From: Streptomyces sp. WMMC500
GTDB lineage: Bacteria; Actinomycetota; Actinomycetes; Streptomycetales; Streptomycetaceae
Direction: 5' to 3'
Assembly: GCF_027497195.1 (NCBI RefSeq)
Contig: NZ_CP114905.1
Span: 7,327,001 to 7,391,000, forward strand
Length of the DNA: 64,000 nucleotides
Shown: positions 48,616-57,779 of the stretch, in pieces
Numbering within the stretch: position 1 is the first letter of the stretch
Layout of the letters: each line of letters opens with the position of its first letter
Made by a program: the position numbers and the translations under genes
Notes under the pieces: generated by a model
Database searches by the model: none
What the model saw: the letters and a program-made list of their open reading frames with translations, nothing else
What the model was told of the DNA's origin: nothing

Positions 48616-49182
48616 ATGGACGCGGCGAGCGAGGCCGGTTTCCACGAGTTCGTGGAGTCCAGGTCCGGTGTGCTGTTCAGGACCGCGCTGCTGCTGAGCG
48701 GCGGCGACCGCGGCGCCGCGGAGGATCTGCTGCAGAACGCGCTGATCAAGGCGGCGGGGCGCTGGCAGCGCATCGACGAGCCGGAGGCGTACGTCCGCCA
48801 GGTGCTCTACCGCCAGCAGATCAGCCGCTGGCGGTTGCGCCGGCGGTCCCGTGAGCAGGTCGTCGCCGAGCCGCCGGAACCTGGCAGGACGGCGGCCGGC
48901 GGCGACCCCGTGCACGACGCGGAGCTGCGGATCGTCATGGCGCGGGCGCTGCGCCGGCTGACCACGCGACAGCGCACGATGCTCGTGCTGCGGTACTACG
49001 AGGACCTGCCGGAGGCCGAGGTCGCCGCGCTCCTCGGCTGCTCGGTCGGCACCGTGCGCAGCACCACCCGGCGGTCGCTGGAGAAGCTGCGCGCGATGTC
49101 CCCGGAGCTGACTTCCCTCGCCCTCGACCAGCCCGGCACCCCGGAACCCGTTCGCCAGCAGTTGACGGAGGTCAAGCCGTGA
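48616..49182 (+). CDS. SigE-family ECF RNA polymerase sigma factor
   Basis: A 188-residue ECF sigma factor of the so-called SigE family common in streptomycetes (FHEFVESRSGVLFRTALLLSGGDRGAAEDLLQNALIKA for region 2; LTTRQRTMLVLRYYEDLPEAEVAALLGCSVGTVRSTTRRSLEKLR for region 4). GGGGAGAG precedes ATG 48616. It overlaps the downstream membrane-anchored beta-propeller gene by four bases (GTGA). Confidence 0.92.
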   Translation: MDAASEAGFHEFVESRSGVLFRTALLLSGGDRGAAEDLLQNALIKAAGRWQRIDEPEAYVRQVLYRQQISRWRLRRRSREQVVAEPPEPGRTAAGGDPVHDAELRIVMARALRRLTTRQRTMLVLRYYEDLPEAEVAALLGCSVGTVRSTTRRSLEKLRAMSPELTSLALDQPGTPEPVRQQLTEVKP

Positions 49183-50402
49183 AGGTCGAGGAGTTGGTGC
49201 GCCGATCGCTGCACCAGATGGCGGAGTCGGACGCGCACCCGGACCCCGGGCTGGCCGGGCGGGTGCTCAGGACCCGGCGCCGGCGCCGGGTGACGGGCAT
49301 CTCCGGCGCGGTGGCGTCGGTGGCCGCGGTCGTCGCGGTGGCCGTGGCCGTGCCGCTGGCCGTGCCCGGGTCCGGCGGGGAGGGGTCGGCCGCGACCTCG
49401 GAGCAGGACGTGATCGGGCGGCCGGGCGAGTCGCCGCCGCGGGGACTGATCGCCGCCGGCGACGTGGCCCTGTCCGCGTACCACACCCGCGAGACGGAGG
49501 TACTGCCCGGCGGCGACCTCATCGACGGCAGCAAGTGGCGCCTGTACGACCCGGCCACCGGGCGGTACGAGGAGACCGACTGGGCCTGGATCGACGTCGC
49601 CCCCGGCATGCGGACCGCGGCCGTCCTCGAGAAGGACCTGCCCGCCGACCGCATCGGGCTGCTGGACCTGGCCACCGGCGAGGTGGAGCGGTGGATCCCG
49701 CTCGACGGCGAGGGCGTGGGCTCGGTGGAGTTCTCGCCGGACGGCGAGCGGCTCCTGGCCACCGCCTACGGGCACAACCCCGACCGCCGCTTCAAGGACG
49801 CCTCGTACTGGATGAACGAGGACAAGGTGCCGGGCGCCAAGCGCAGCCGCACCGGCTTCTACGTCGCCGACGTGGCCTCCGGCGACGCCGCCTACACCGC
49901 GTTGCCGTACGCCGACGACCCCGACCACGGCGTGCAGGGCATGAGCGGCCGGGAGGATCTGAGCTGGAGCGACGACGGCGAACTGATCTGGGAGCACTGG
50001 GCGTTCGAGCCCGGCCGCCTCTACTACGACCTGTCCGGCGAGAAGGCCGAGCGGCCGGCGCGGGAGAAGCACGTCTCGTACGCGGAGGCCGGCCTGTCCC
50101 CGAACGGGCGCCTGGTCGGCGGTGAGTTCGCCGGCAAGGGCGACGAGATCGCCTCCGAGGTGCTCGACTCCCGCACGGGCGAGCGCGTCGCGAAGGTGCC
50201 CGGGCAGCAGCTCCTCGCCTGGGCCGACGACGAGCGGCTGATCGCCTGGGGCTGCGACCCCGGGGTCTGCCAGAAGAACGAGTTCAGAAACCGGCTCGTC
50301 CTCATCGGCCTCGACGGCGAGCAGGTGATCCCGCTGTCCGGCGCCCGCGCCGGCAACGACGGCGACGCGCGCCGCTGGATCCCGGAGTTCACCGAGCGCT
50401 GA
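49179..50402 (+). CDS. Membrane-anchored WD40-like protein, candidate anti-sigma partner
   Basis: A 407-residue protein. A cytoplasmic stretch of about 38 residues (VEELVRRSLHQMAESDAHPDPGL, then RTRRRRR) precedes one membrane helix (VASVAAVVAVAVAVPLAV). The outer domain has TolB/WD40-like propeller repeats (VGSVEFSPDGERLLATAY, EAGLSPNGRLVGGEFAG). Coupling by GTGA to the SigE-family sigma gene suggests it senses signals outside the cell and controls that sigma factor; this is inference. Confidence 0.82.
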   Translation: MKVEELVRRSLHQMAESDAHPDPGLAGRVLRTRRRRRVTGISGAVASVAAVVAVAVAVPLAVPGSGGEGSAATSEQDVIGRPGESPPRGLIAAGDVALSAYHTRETEVLPGGDLIDGSKWRLYDPATGRYEETDWAWIDVAPGMRTAAVLEKDLPADRIGLLDLATGEVERWIPLDGEGVGSVEFSPDGERLLATAYGHNPDRRFKDASYWMNEDKVPGAKRSRTGFYVADVASGDAAYTALPYADDPDHGVQGMSGREDLSWSDDGELIWEHWAFEPGRLYYDLSGEKAERPAREKHVSYAEAGLSPNGRLVGGEFAGKGDEIASEVLDSRTGERVAKVPGQQLLAWADDERLIAWGCDPGVCQKNEFRNRLVLIGLDGEQVIPLSGARAGNDGDARRWIPEFTER

Positions 50403-50432
50403 GCACGGAGTACGACCGGCGCCGAGCCGCCG

Positions 50433-50468
50433 CGCATGCCCGCGACCCCCTAGGGTTGCGGGCATGCG
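50433..50468. promoter_or_regulatory. 36-bp palindrome enclosing the -10 element and start codon of the EI24 gene
   Basis: Arms CGCATGCCCGC (50433-50443) and GCGGGCATGCG (50458-50468) are perfect complements. The stem continues inward through a G-T pair and four more pairs, giving 16-base arms around CCTA. TAGGGT (50451-50456) lies at the centre and the ATG (50464-50466) lies in the right arm. Confidence 0.8.
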
Positions 50469-51258
50469 TGACTTCACCACCGGATTCGGCTACGTCGGCA
50501 AGGGGCTGCGCTGGGTCGCCGGGCACGGGCGGTCGTGGGCCCTGGGCCTCGTGCCCGCGCTCATCGCGCTCGTCCTCTACGCCGCCGCGCTCGCCGCCCT
50601 CGCGTACTGGGCCGACGACGTCGCCGTGTGGGCCACGCCCTTCGCCGACGACTGGGACTCGCCCTGGCCGGGGCTGCTGCGCGGGCTGTTCATGGCGCTG
50701 CTGCTGCTCGGCGGCATCGGGCTGGCGCTGCTCACGTTCACGGCGGTCGCGCTGCTCATCGGTGACCCGTTCTACGAGGCGCTGTCCGGGCGCGTCGAGG
50801 AGGACGCGGGCCACTGCCCGCCGGGGCCGGACGAGGCGCTGCTGCCCGGGCTGTGGCGGTCGCTCAAGGAGAGCGTCCATGTGCTGTCGCGGGCGCTGAT
50901 GTTCACCGTGCCGCTGTTCTTCCTCGGGTTCGTCCCGTTCCTCGGGCAGACGGTCGTGCCGGCGCTCGGCTTCGCCGTGGCCGGCTTCTTCCTCACCGTC
51001 GAGCTGACCTCGTTCGCCCTGCAGCGCCGGGGGATCGACGTGCGCGGCCGGCTGGCGCTGCTGCGCCGGCGCAAGATGCTCGCGCTCGGCTTCGGCGTGC
51101 CGGTCGTGCTGCTGTTCCTGGTGCCGCTGGCCGCGGTGATCGTGATGCCGGGGGCGGTGGCGGGCGCGACGCTGCTCGCCCGCCACCTCGTCGGCGACGA
51201 CGTGCCGGCTCGGCCGGCCCCGGGCCCGGTCCCCGGCCCGCCGCCCGTCAGGGCCTGA
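50464..51258 (+). CDS. EI24 (CysZ-like) domain membrane protein
   Basis: A 264-residue protein with four to six membrane helices, matching the EI24/CysZ family (DFTTGFGYVGKGLRWV start, TAVALLIGDPFYEALSGRVE, FLGFVPFLGQTVVPALGFAVAGFF). CysZ in E. coli imports sulfate; the role in actinomycetes is not established. No ribosome site is seen; TAGGGT ends seven bases before the ATG. The start codon lies inside a long palindrome. Its tail overlaps the convergent nuclease gene by 11 bases. Confidence 0.88.
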   Translation: MRDFTTGFGYVGKGLRWVAGHGRSWALGLVPALIALVLYAAALAALAYWADDVAVWATPFADDWDSPWPGLLRGLFMALLLLGGIGLALLTFTAVALLIGDPFYEALSGRVEEDAGHCPPGPDEALLPGLWRSLKESVHVLSRALMFTVPLFFLGFVPFLGQTVVPALGFAVAGFFLTVELTSFALQRRGIDVRGRLALLRRRKMLALGFGVPVVLLFLVPLAAVIVMPGAVAGATLLARHLVGDDVPARPAPGPVPGPPPVRA

Positions 51259-53092
51259 GGCGGACGACCGAGGGGTCGTGGTCGCTGGCCTGGTCGGCGT
51301 ACTCGGCGTTGAGGTGCACGATGTCGTACTCCGCGCGGGCCGCCAGCGAGGGGCTGGTCAGGATGTGGTCCAGCACCTGGGAGTTGCCGTTGAAGACGTA
51401 GCCGTAGCGCTCGGCGCGCGGCAGCCCGTTCACCAGGTCGACGAGCGCGCGGCCGGCGGTCAGCCGCGCCACGGCGGGGGAGAAGGGGAAGTCGTTGATG
51501 TCGCCGGCGACGACGACGCCCGCCTTCCGGTCCACGGCGAGCACGTCCCGTACGAACTCGTTGACCGCCGCGGCCTGCGCGATCCGCTGCTCCTCCGAGC
51601 CCCGCGCGGGCGGCTGGAAGCGGCTGTCGAGGCCCTGGTCACCGCCCTTGGAGCTGAAGTGGTTGGCGACGACGAAGACCGTGCGCCCGCGGAAGGTGAA
51701 CTCGCCGGCGAGCGGCTTGCGGCTGTCGTTCCAGGCCGCGTCGCCGGGAGCGATACGGCCCGGGGAGGCGGACAGCGCCGGGGCGCCGTTGTCGTCGGTG
51801 ACGGCGACGGGCGTCGTGGCGTCGCCGCCGGGGCGGTCGGTGAAGGACACCCGCGCGGGGTCGTACAGGAACGCGACGCGGATGTTGCCGCCCGGCTGGC
51901 CGCCGTCGGCGTCGTCGGCGGGGTCGATCTGGCGCCACTCGTACGCGGGCCCGCCGGCGGCGGCGACCGCGTCCGTCAGCTTGCGCAGGGTGGCGTCCGC
52001 GCTCGTCACGGCGTCGTTGGTGGCGCCGTTGTCGTCCTGGACCTCCTGGAGGGCCACGATGTCGGGCGAGGCGAGGTCGTCCACGAGGGCCCGGGCCAGC
52101 CGCTCGAACTTCGCGGCGCCGTCGCGGGCGGAGAGGTTCTCCACGTTGTACGTGGCCACCGCCAGCTCCGCGGCGCGCTGCGGGCGGGTCGACTCGGGGT
52201 CCGGGCCGGTCTGCCGCTCGGTGCCCAGGGTCGTGGCCTGCAGCTCGTAGCCGCCGAACTGGTCGTAGTCCAGGGGGCCCGCGGTCGTGCCGCCGAGGTG
52301 GTCGCCGACGTCCAGGACGGGGAAGGGGCGTTCGGCGAACGGGAGGAGGGAGGCGACCTTGAGCCGGCCGCCGTTGGGGTCGCGGTAGCCGGCGTACAGC
52401 ACCCCGCCGCGGGCGGTGCGGTTGCGGGCGGGCTCGGCGGTCACCCAGAGCTCGTTGAACTCGGACGTCGGCCCGACGACCCGGGCGTCGCGCACCGCGA
52501 CCCGCATGCCCTCCAGCGACTCGTAGCGGTCGAGCGCGTACGAGCCGGGGCGCAGCCGCAGATCCTCGATGCTGCCGCCGTCCGCGTCGGGGGCGAACCG
52601 GCCCGGGACCGTGGCGTCGCGCAGGACGAAGGCGTCGGGCAGCGGGTTGCCGGAGGAGACGACGGTCCATGTCGCGCCGGTGAGTTCGGTGACGGACTGC
52701 AGCCCCGCGTCCTTGCCGCCCGGGTAGTACTCGGTGACGGAGCCGGAGACCTCGACCGCGTCGCCGGGCGCGACGTCCGGGGTCGTGGAGCCGGTGAAGA
52801 CGAAGAGGCCCTCGCCGGTGGCCGGGTTCGCGTCGGGCCGGGGGTCCTGGAGCCAGAAGCCCCGGGCGGAGCCGAAGGCGCGGACGGCGGTGACGGTGCC
52901 GGACACGCCGGTGACCTGGCGGCCCGCGAGCGGGGATATCCGGGTGTCGCCCTGGATGTCCCGGATGCGTATGAGCCCGTCGCCGGCTTCGGCGCCGGCG
53001 TCGGTGTCCGCGGCCCCGGCGGCGGGGGCGGCGAGCAGCGCGGCGGCGAGCGCGGCGGCGACGGCGTACGGGACGGGGCGTGCGCGTTGCAT
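51248..53092 (-). CDS. Secreted endonuclease/exonuclease/phosphatase family protein (ExeM-like)
   Basis: A 614-residue exported protein. A signal peptide (VAAALAAALLAAPAAGAA) precedes an OB-fold-like N-terminal region (ISPLAGRQVTGVSGTVTAVRAF). The EEP catalytic domain starts near residue 315, with ATYNVENL, the Mg-binding Glu in VALQEVQDDN, VANHFSSKG, GDINDF and the C-terminal SDHDPSV. These are the standard motifs of extracellular nucleases such as ExeM. GGAGGACACC precedes the ATG. DNA is the likely substrate, though phosphodiester lipids are possible. Confidence 0.9.
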   Translation of the reverse strand: MQRARPVPYAVAAALAAALLAAPAAGAADTDAGAEAGDGLIRIRDIQGDTRISPLAGRQVTGVSGTVTAVRAFGSARGFWLQDPRPDANPATGEGLFVFTGSTTPDVAPGDAVEVSGSVTEYYPGGKDAGLQSVTELTGATWTVVSSGNPLPDAFVLRDATVPGRFAPDADGGSIEDLRLRPGSYALDRYESLEGMRVAVRDARVVGPTSEFNELWVTAEPARNRTARGGVLYAGYRDPNGGRLKVASLLPFAERPFPVLDVGDHLGGTTAGPLDYDQFGGYELQATTLGTERQTGPDPESTRPQRAAELAVATYNVENLSARDGAAKFERLARALVDDLASPDIVALQEVQDDNGATNDAVTSADATLRKLTDAVAAAGGPAYEWRQIDPADDADGGQPGGNIRVAFLYDPARVSFTDRPGGDATTPVAVTDDNGAPALSASPGRIAPGDAAWNDSRKPLAGEFTFRGRTVFVVANHFSSKGGDQGLDSRFQPPARGSEEQRIAQAAAVNEFVRDVLAVDRKAGVVVAGDINDFPFSPAVARLTAGRALVDLVNGLPRAERYGYVFNGNSQVLDHILTSPSLAARAEYDIVHLNAEYADQASDHDPSVVRLRP

Positions 53093-53309
53093 GGTGTCCT
53101 CCGGGACAGGGGCGGGTCCTGGGATCAGCAGGGCGGAAGGCGGGTACGTCTACGCGCGTCAATGTCGTGCGCGCGTACGGGCGTTGTCAAGGAACGCGAA
53201 ATGAACTCCCGGCGCGCGACCCTGCCGGGACGGCGTCTTCGGCCCCGCCGCCCCCGCGGGGGCTACGCTTGGGCAGCGTCCGATTGATCCCCAGTCTTCG
53301 GAGTTGTCG

Positions 53310-54797
53310 ATGACCGCAGACCGCACCGTCCTGCCGCCCGTCCGGCTGCCCGCCGAGGCGGAGCTGGCCCGGGAGGCGCTGGCCGCACCGCTCTTCGCGC
53401 GGGCCGTCCGGCTGGCTCGCTGGGCCGGTCCCGGGCTGCGGGTGGGCGCGGGCGGTGAGCTGCCCGACGCCGAGGTGCGCGCGGCCGCGGCGGAGCTGGG
53501 TCTGCGGGAGGGCGCGGACGGCGAGGGCGAGGCGCGGGCGGTCGCCGGCGAGGCGTGGCGTATCGCCGTGGACGTCGGCCTGGTCGACGTCACCGCGCCG
53601 GAGGAGGGCGACGACGCCCTGGGCACCGCGGCCCCGAGCGCCGAGCTGCGGCTGGTCACCGGCGGCGCGCCCGCCGACGTGCTGGAGCTGTGGGCCGCGG
53701 CCTGCGAGTGCGTGCTGTCCGACGCCGCGCTGCCGGACCTGAGCGAGCTCGTGGAGCAGATCACCTCGGGCCAGGAGCCGGCCCTCGACCGGCTGGACTG
53801 GGACCCGGAGGCCGGCGCGGACTTCCTCGACGGTGCGCTCGGCAACCTCTACCTGCTCACCGCGATGGAGGGCCCCGGCGCGGACGGCGCTGTCCCGCTG
53901 CCGGCGCTGGCCGCGTCCCTCGTCGTACCGGACGACATGGACGAGCCGACCGACGAGGTGCTCGCGGAGGTCTCCGAGGCGGTGCTGCGGCTCGACGAGC
54001 AGTTCCGGATGCTGGAGCCGGTGGGTGTGGTGGCGTACCAGCCGGTGGCCGAGGAGATCCTGTTCGAAGCCGCCGGCAGCGCACCCCCGGTGGACGCGCC
54101 CGAGGACGCCGACGACGACGAAGAAGAAGACGTCTCCCGCTACGGCGTCGTGCGCCTCACCCCCCTCGGCCTGTACGCGCTGCGGCGGCGGATGCTCGCC
54201 GAGGGCCTGGACGCCCCGCTCGTCGGCGAACTGGCGGGCGAGGACGCCTACGTCCTCCTCGACGCCCTGCCCCGGCTGCCCGACGCGGTCGCCCAGACGG
54301 AGGCCGAGGCCTGGCTGGCGGACCGCAAGCCGGCCGAGGCGGCCACCGAGCTGCTCGACGCCGCCCGCGGCACCGACGACCGCGCCCCGGCCCGCCGGCT
54401 GGCCTGCCAGCAGGCGCTGGCCGTCGCGGGCGGCGAGGCGGAGCCGGCGGTACGCGACGTCCTGCACGACCGCGAACTGGGCGGTCTGGCGCGGGTGTGG
54501 CTCGCCGAACGCGGCGTCTCCGGCGTGCCGCAGCCCACCCAGGACATGGTCCTCTGGCTGGCCGTCGACACCGTCGCCGCCCAGTTGGGCGGGCTGCGGG
54601 ACGACACCCCGGAGCTGCGCGAGCTGGTGGCGCACCTGGTGGGCATGCACCGCGGCTTCTTCGCCGCCGCCTGGCGCGTGGACCACCCGGCCACGCCGGA
54701 GGTGCTGGAGGCGATGGGCCGTCTCCACCCGGACCGCCAGGTGGCCAAGGACGCCCGCAAGGCGGCCTTCAAGGCCCGCTCCCGGGCCGCGGTGTAG
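53310..54797 (+). CDS. Conserved hypothetical, mostly alpha-helical protein
   Basis: A 495-residue acidic protein of unknown function. It is rich in Ala, Leu and Glu, predicted largely helical, with no signal peptide or membrane helix. An acidic stretch near residue 270 (DADDDEEEDVS) precedes the more regular C-terminal half, which has repeated helical units (ATPEVLEAMGRLHPDRQVAKDARKAAFKARSR) like HEAT-type repeats. ATG 53310 follows CGGAG. A strong terminator follows. Confidence 0.78.
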   Translation: MTADRTVLPPVRLPAEAELAREALAAPLFARAVRLARWAGPGLRVGAGGELPDAEVRAAAAELGLREGADGEGEARAVAGEAWRIAVDVGLVDVTAPEEGDDALGTAAPSAELRLVTGGAPADVLELWAAACECVLSDAALPDLSELVEQITSGQEPALDRLDWDPEAGADFLDGALGNLYLLTAMEGPGADGAVPLPALAASLVVPDDMDEPTDEVLAEVSEAVLRLDEQFRMLEPVGVVAYQPVAEEILFEAAGSAPPVDAPEDADDDEEEDVSRYGVVRLTPLGLYALRRRMLAEGLDAPLVGELAGEDAYVLLDALPRLPDAVAQTEAEAWLADRKPAEAATELLDAARGTDDRAPARRLACQQALAVAGGEAEPAVRDVLHDRELGGLARVWLAERGVSGVPQPTQDMVLWLAVDTVAAQLGGLRDDTPELRELVAHLVGMHRGFFAAAWRVDHPATPEVLEAMGRLHPDRQVAKDARKAAFKARSRAAV

Positions 54798-54816
54798 CGC
54801 GCCGCACCACACCGTC

Positions 54817-54848
54817 CGAGCGCCCGGCCGTACGCGGCCGGGCGCTCG
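54817..54848 (+). terminator. Perfect hairpin terminator
   Basis: A 14-bp perfect stem (CGAGCGCCCGGCCG with its complement) and a TACG loop, 20 bases after the hypothetical gene's stop. Confidence 0.85.
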
Positions 54849-55060
54849 CGTGCGCTCCCAACTGGGCTTTGTCCTAGACCGGGATGAAGTTGACTCCCGT
54901 TGCTGCCAAAGCCCTTTTCGGCAGGGACGAATGCGGTTACGGTCCTGACGGCGGGGCGCGCCCGTCAGCACACCGGCCACACGTCCGCTCACCAGTCACG
55001 CATGTCAGGTATGTCGCCACAACGATGCCCCGTACCCGTCGCACCACGGGAGGACGCAAC

Positions 55061-57514
55061 GTGCACCAGACCCGACCGAGACTCCGTACCGCGCTGGCCG
55101 CCTTCGCCGGAGCCCTGCTCCTCGGCAGCGGCCTCGCGCCCGGCATGGCCGCCACCGGCGCCGCGCACGAGCCGCCGGCCGCGGCCCAGGACGGCCCCGT
55201 CGCCCCCGACCTGCAACAGGTCACCCTCGCCAAGGGCGTGGACCAGGTCGGCGAGCCGATGGCGCTCGCCGTACTCCCCGACGGCGGCGTGCTGCACACC
55301 TCGCGCGACGGCACCCTCTGGCACACCGGCGCCGCGGGCGGCACCCGCGTAGCCGCCCAACTGCCCGTCTACCCGCACGACGAGGACGGCCTCCAGGGCG
55401 TCGGCGTGGACCCGGACTTCGAGACCAACCGCACCGTCTACCTCTTCTACGCGCCCGTCATGGACACCCCCCACGGCATCGCGCCCAGCGACGGCGAGCC
55501 CGCCGAGTTCGAGGCGTACGAGGGCACGAACCGCCTCTCGCGCTTCACCCTGAACGAGGACGGCACCCTCGACCTGGGCAGCGAGCAGACCGTGCTGGAA
55601 GTCGGCACCGACCGCGGCCGGTGCTGCCACAACGGCGGCGACATCGCCTTCGACAGCGAGGGCAACCTGCTGCTGTCCACGGGCGACGACACCGACCCCT
55701 TCTCCTCCGACGGCTACACGCCCATCGACGAGCGCGAGACCCGCAACCCGTCCTTCGACGGGCAGCGTTCCGCGGCCAGCACCGACGACCTGCGCGGCAA
55801 GATCCTGCGGATCAAGGTCGACGCCGCCGACGGCTCGTACACCGTCCCCGACGGCAACCTCTTCACGCCCGGCACCGAGAAGACCAGGCCCGAGATCTAC
55901 GCCATGGGCTTCCGCAACCCGTTCCGGATGAGCGTCGACAAGGCGACCGACACCGTCTACGTCGGCGACTACGGCCCCGACGCCGGCGCGGCCGACCCGG
56001 CGCGCGGGCCCGGCGGTCAGGTCGAGTTCAACCGGATCACCGAGGCCGGCAACTTCGGCTGGCCGTACTGCCACGGCAAGAACGACGCCTACATCGACTA
56101 CGACTTCGCCACCGAGGAGTCCGGCGAGGCGTTCGACTGCGCCGCGCCCCGCAACGAGTCACCGCGCAACACCGGCCTGACGGAGCTGCCCCCGGCCCAG
56201 TCCGCCTGGATCGCCTACGACGGCGACTCGCTGCCCGAGTTCGGCAGCGGCTCGGAGTCCCCGATGGCCGGTCCGGTCTTCCGCCACGACCCGGACCTCG
56301 ACTCCCGGCTCCAGCTTCCCGAGCGCTACGACGAGCTGTTCTTCGCGGGCGAGCAGGGCCGCGAGTGGATCAAGACCATCGGTGTGGGCGCGGACGGCGG
56401 CGTCGGCGCCATCGAGGACTTCTCGTCCGGCAGCAAGATCATGGACATGGAGTTCGGTCCCGACGGGGCGCTGTACTTCCTCGACTACGGCACCGGCTTC
56501 TTCAACGGCGACCAGAACTCGGCCCTGTACCGCATCCAGAGTGCCGCCCAGGGCTTCGCGCCCGAACCCGTCGCGTCCTCCGACGCGACGACCGGGCACG
56601 CCCCGCTGAAGGCCGCGTTCTCCGCCAAGGGCACCGGCGACCAGGACAGCGAACACCTCCGCTACCGCTGGGACTTCGGCGACGGCACGACCTCCGGGAA
56701 GCCGAACCCGAAGCACACGTACAAGAAGGACGGCCAGTACTCCGCCGTCCTCACCGTCACCGACACGGACGGCAACACCGGCACCTCCGCCGTCCGCGTC
56801 GTCGTCGGCAACACCCCGCCCGAGGTGGAGCTGAAGCTGCCCGAGGACGGCACGGTCTTCGAGTACGGCGACGCCATCCCGTTCGAGGTGGCGGTCTCCG
56901 ACGCCGAGGACGCCGAGATCGACTGCTCCCGGGTGCGCGTGGACTACGCGCTCGGCCACGACACCCACGGCCACCCGATGACCTTCGAGGAGGGCTGCAG
57001 CGGCACCATCGAGACCTTCGCGGAGGACCGGCACGACGATCACGCCAACCTCTTCGGCCTCATCCGCGCCCGCTACACCGACTCCGGCGGCGCCACGGCC
57101 GGCGTGCCGGCGCTGAACACCAGCGCCGAGCACAAGCTCCAGCCCGCGCACCGCCAGGCCGAGCACTTCGACACCGCCGAGGGCGCGGCCGCGGCGAACG
57201 CCGAGGGCGCCCAGGGCGGCAAGGCCGTCACCGGCGGGGGCGGCGACTGGATCGCCTTCGAGCCGTACGTGCTGAGCGACATCGCGCACCTGTCCGCCCG
57301 CGTCGACGCCGCCGGCAGCGCCGACGGCGCACTGGAACTGCGCGCGGGCGCGCCCGACGGGCCGGTGCTCGCCACCGCCGAGGCGGGCGGCGCGAGCGGC
57401 TGGAGCGAGGTGAGCGCCCACGTCATGGACCCGCCCGCGGGGACGACGACGCTGTATCTGGTGTTCACCGGAGGGGAGTTCAAGCTGGACAGCTTCCACC
57501 TCGGCAGCGGCTGA
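55061..57514 (+). CDS. Secreted PQQ-dependent sugar dehydrogenase-like protein with PKD and carbohydrate-binding domains
   Basis: An 817-residue exported protein. After a signal peptide (TALAAFAGALLLGSGLAPGMAATGA), residues of about 50-495 form a glucose/sorbosone dehydrogenase propeller (GGDIAFDSEGNLLLSTGDDTDPF, DDLRGKILRIKVDAADGSYTVP, EIYAMGFRNPFRM, MDMEFGPDGALYFLDYGTGF). A PKD domain at about 500-585 has the YRWDFGDGTTS motif. A CBM6/35-like sandwich ends the protein (697-817). It probably oxidises aldoses or acts on polysaccharide at the cell surface. GTG 55061 follows GGGAGGAC. A TCCTAGACC half-site upstream is too poor for a dre. Confidence 0.9.
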   Translation: MHQTRPRLRTALAAFAGALLLGSGLAPGMAATGAAHEPPAAAQDGPVAPDLQQVTLAKGVDQVGEPMALAVLPDGGVLHTSRDGTLWHTGAAGGTRVAAQLPVYPHDEDGLQGVGVDPDFETNRTVYLFYAPVMDTPHGIAPSDGEPAEFEAYEGTNRLSRFTLNEDGTLDLGSEQTVLEVGTDRGRCCHNGGDIAFDSEGNLLLSTGDDTDPFSSDGYTPIDERETRNPSFDGQRSAASTDDLRGKILRIKVDAADGSYTVPDGNLFTPGTEKTRPEIYAMGFRNPFRMSVDKATDTVYVGDYGPDAGAADPARGPGGQVEFNRITEAGNFGWPYCHGKNDAYIDYDFATEESGEAFDCAAPRNESPRNTGLTELPPAQSAWIAYDGDSLPEFGSGSESPMAGPVFRHDPDLDSRLQLPERYDELFFAGEQGREWIKTIGVGADGGVGAIEDFSSGSKIMDMEFGPDGALYFLDYGTGFFNGDQNSALYRIQSAAQGFAPEPVASSDATTGHAPLKAAFSAKGTGDQDSEHLRYRWDFGDGTTSGKPNPKHTYKKDGQYSAVLTVTDTDGNTGTSAVRVVVGNTPPEVELKLPEDGTVFEYGDAIPFEVAVSDAEDAEIDCSRVRVDYALGHDTHGHPMTFEEGCSGTIETFAEDRHDDHANLFGLIRARYTDSGGATAGVPALNTSAEHKLQPAHRQAEHFDTAEGAAAANAEGAQGGKAVTGGGGDWIAFEPYVLSDIAHLSARVDAAGSADGALELRAGAPDGPVLATAEAGGASGWSEVSAHVMDPPAGTTTLYLVFTGGEFKLDSFHLGSG

Positions 57515-57591
57515 CGCCGCGCGCCGCCGCACGGCCCGGCGCCCCGAGGGGAGCGCCGGCGGACGGCGGCGGGGAAGACCGCACGCACACG

Positions 57592-57625
57592 CCCGGCGGG
57601 CGCGGGCCGACCCGCGCCCGCCGGG
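57592..57625 (+). terminator. Hairpin terminator after the sugar dehydrogenase gene
   Basis: Perfect 15-bp stem around a CCGA loop, 77 bases beyond the stop, in a 265-base GC-rich gap before the DUF1080 gene. Confidence 0.8.
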
Positions 57626-57779
57626 AGGCGACCGGCCGCCGCGCGGCACAGGCAGCGCGCGGCGGGCCCGGAGCCGGGCCCGCGCCGGCCGCTCCCGGGC
57701 GCCTTCCGCGCCGTAGCACCGCATCCCCCCACGGCCCCTTGACCCGTACGCCCGACGACACCACCCGAGGAGCCACACC

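Noticed and set aside
54868..54883. Possible third DasR site upstream of the sugar dehydrogenase gene (CTAGACC half-site)
   Set aside because: Only one arm matches; about 9 of 16 positions agree, which is too weak.
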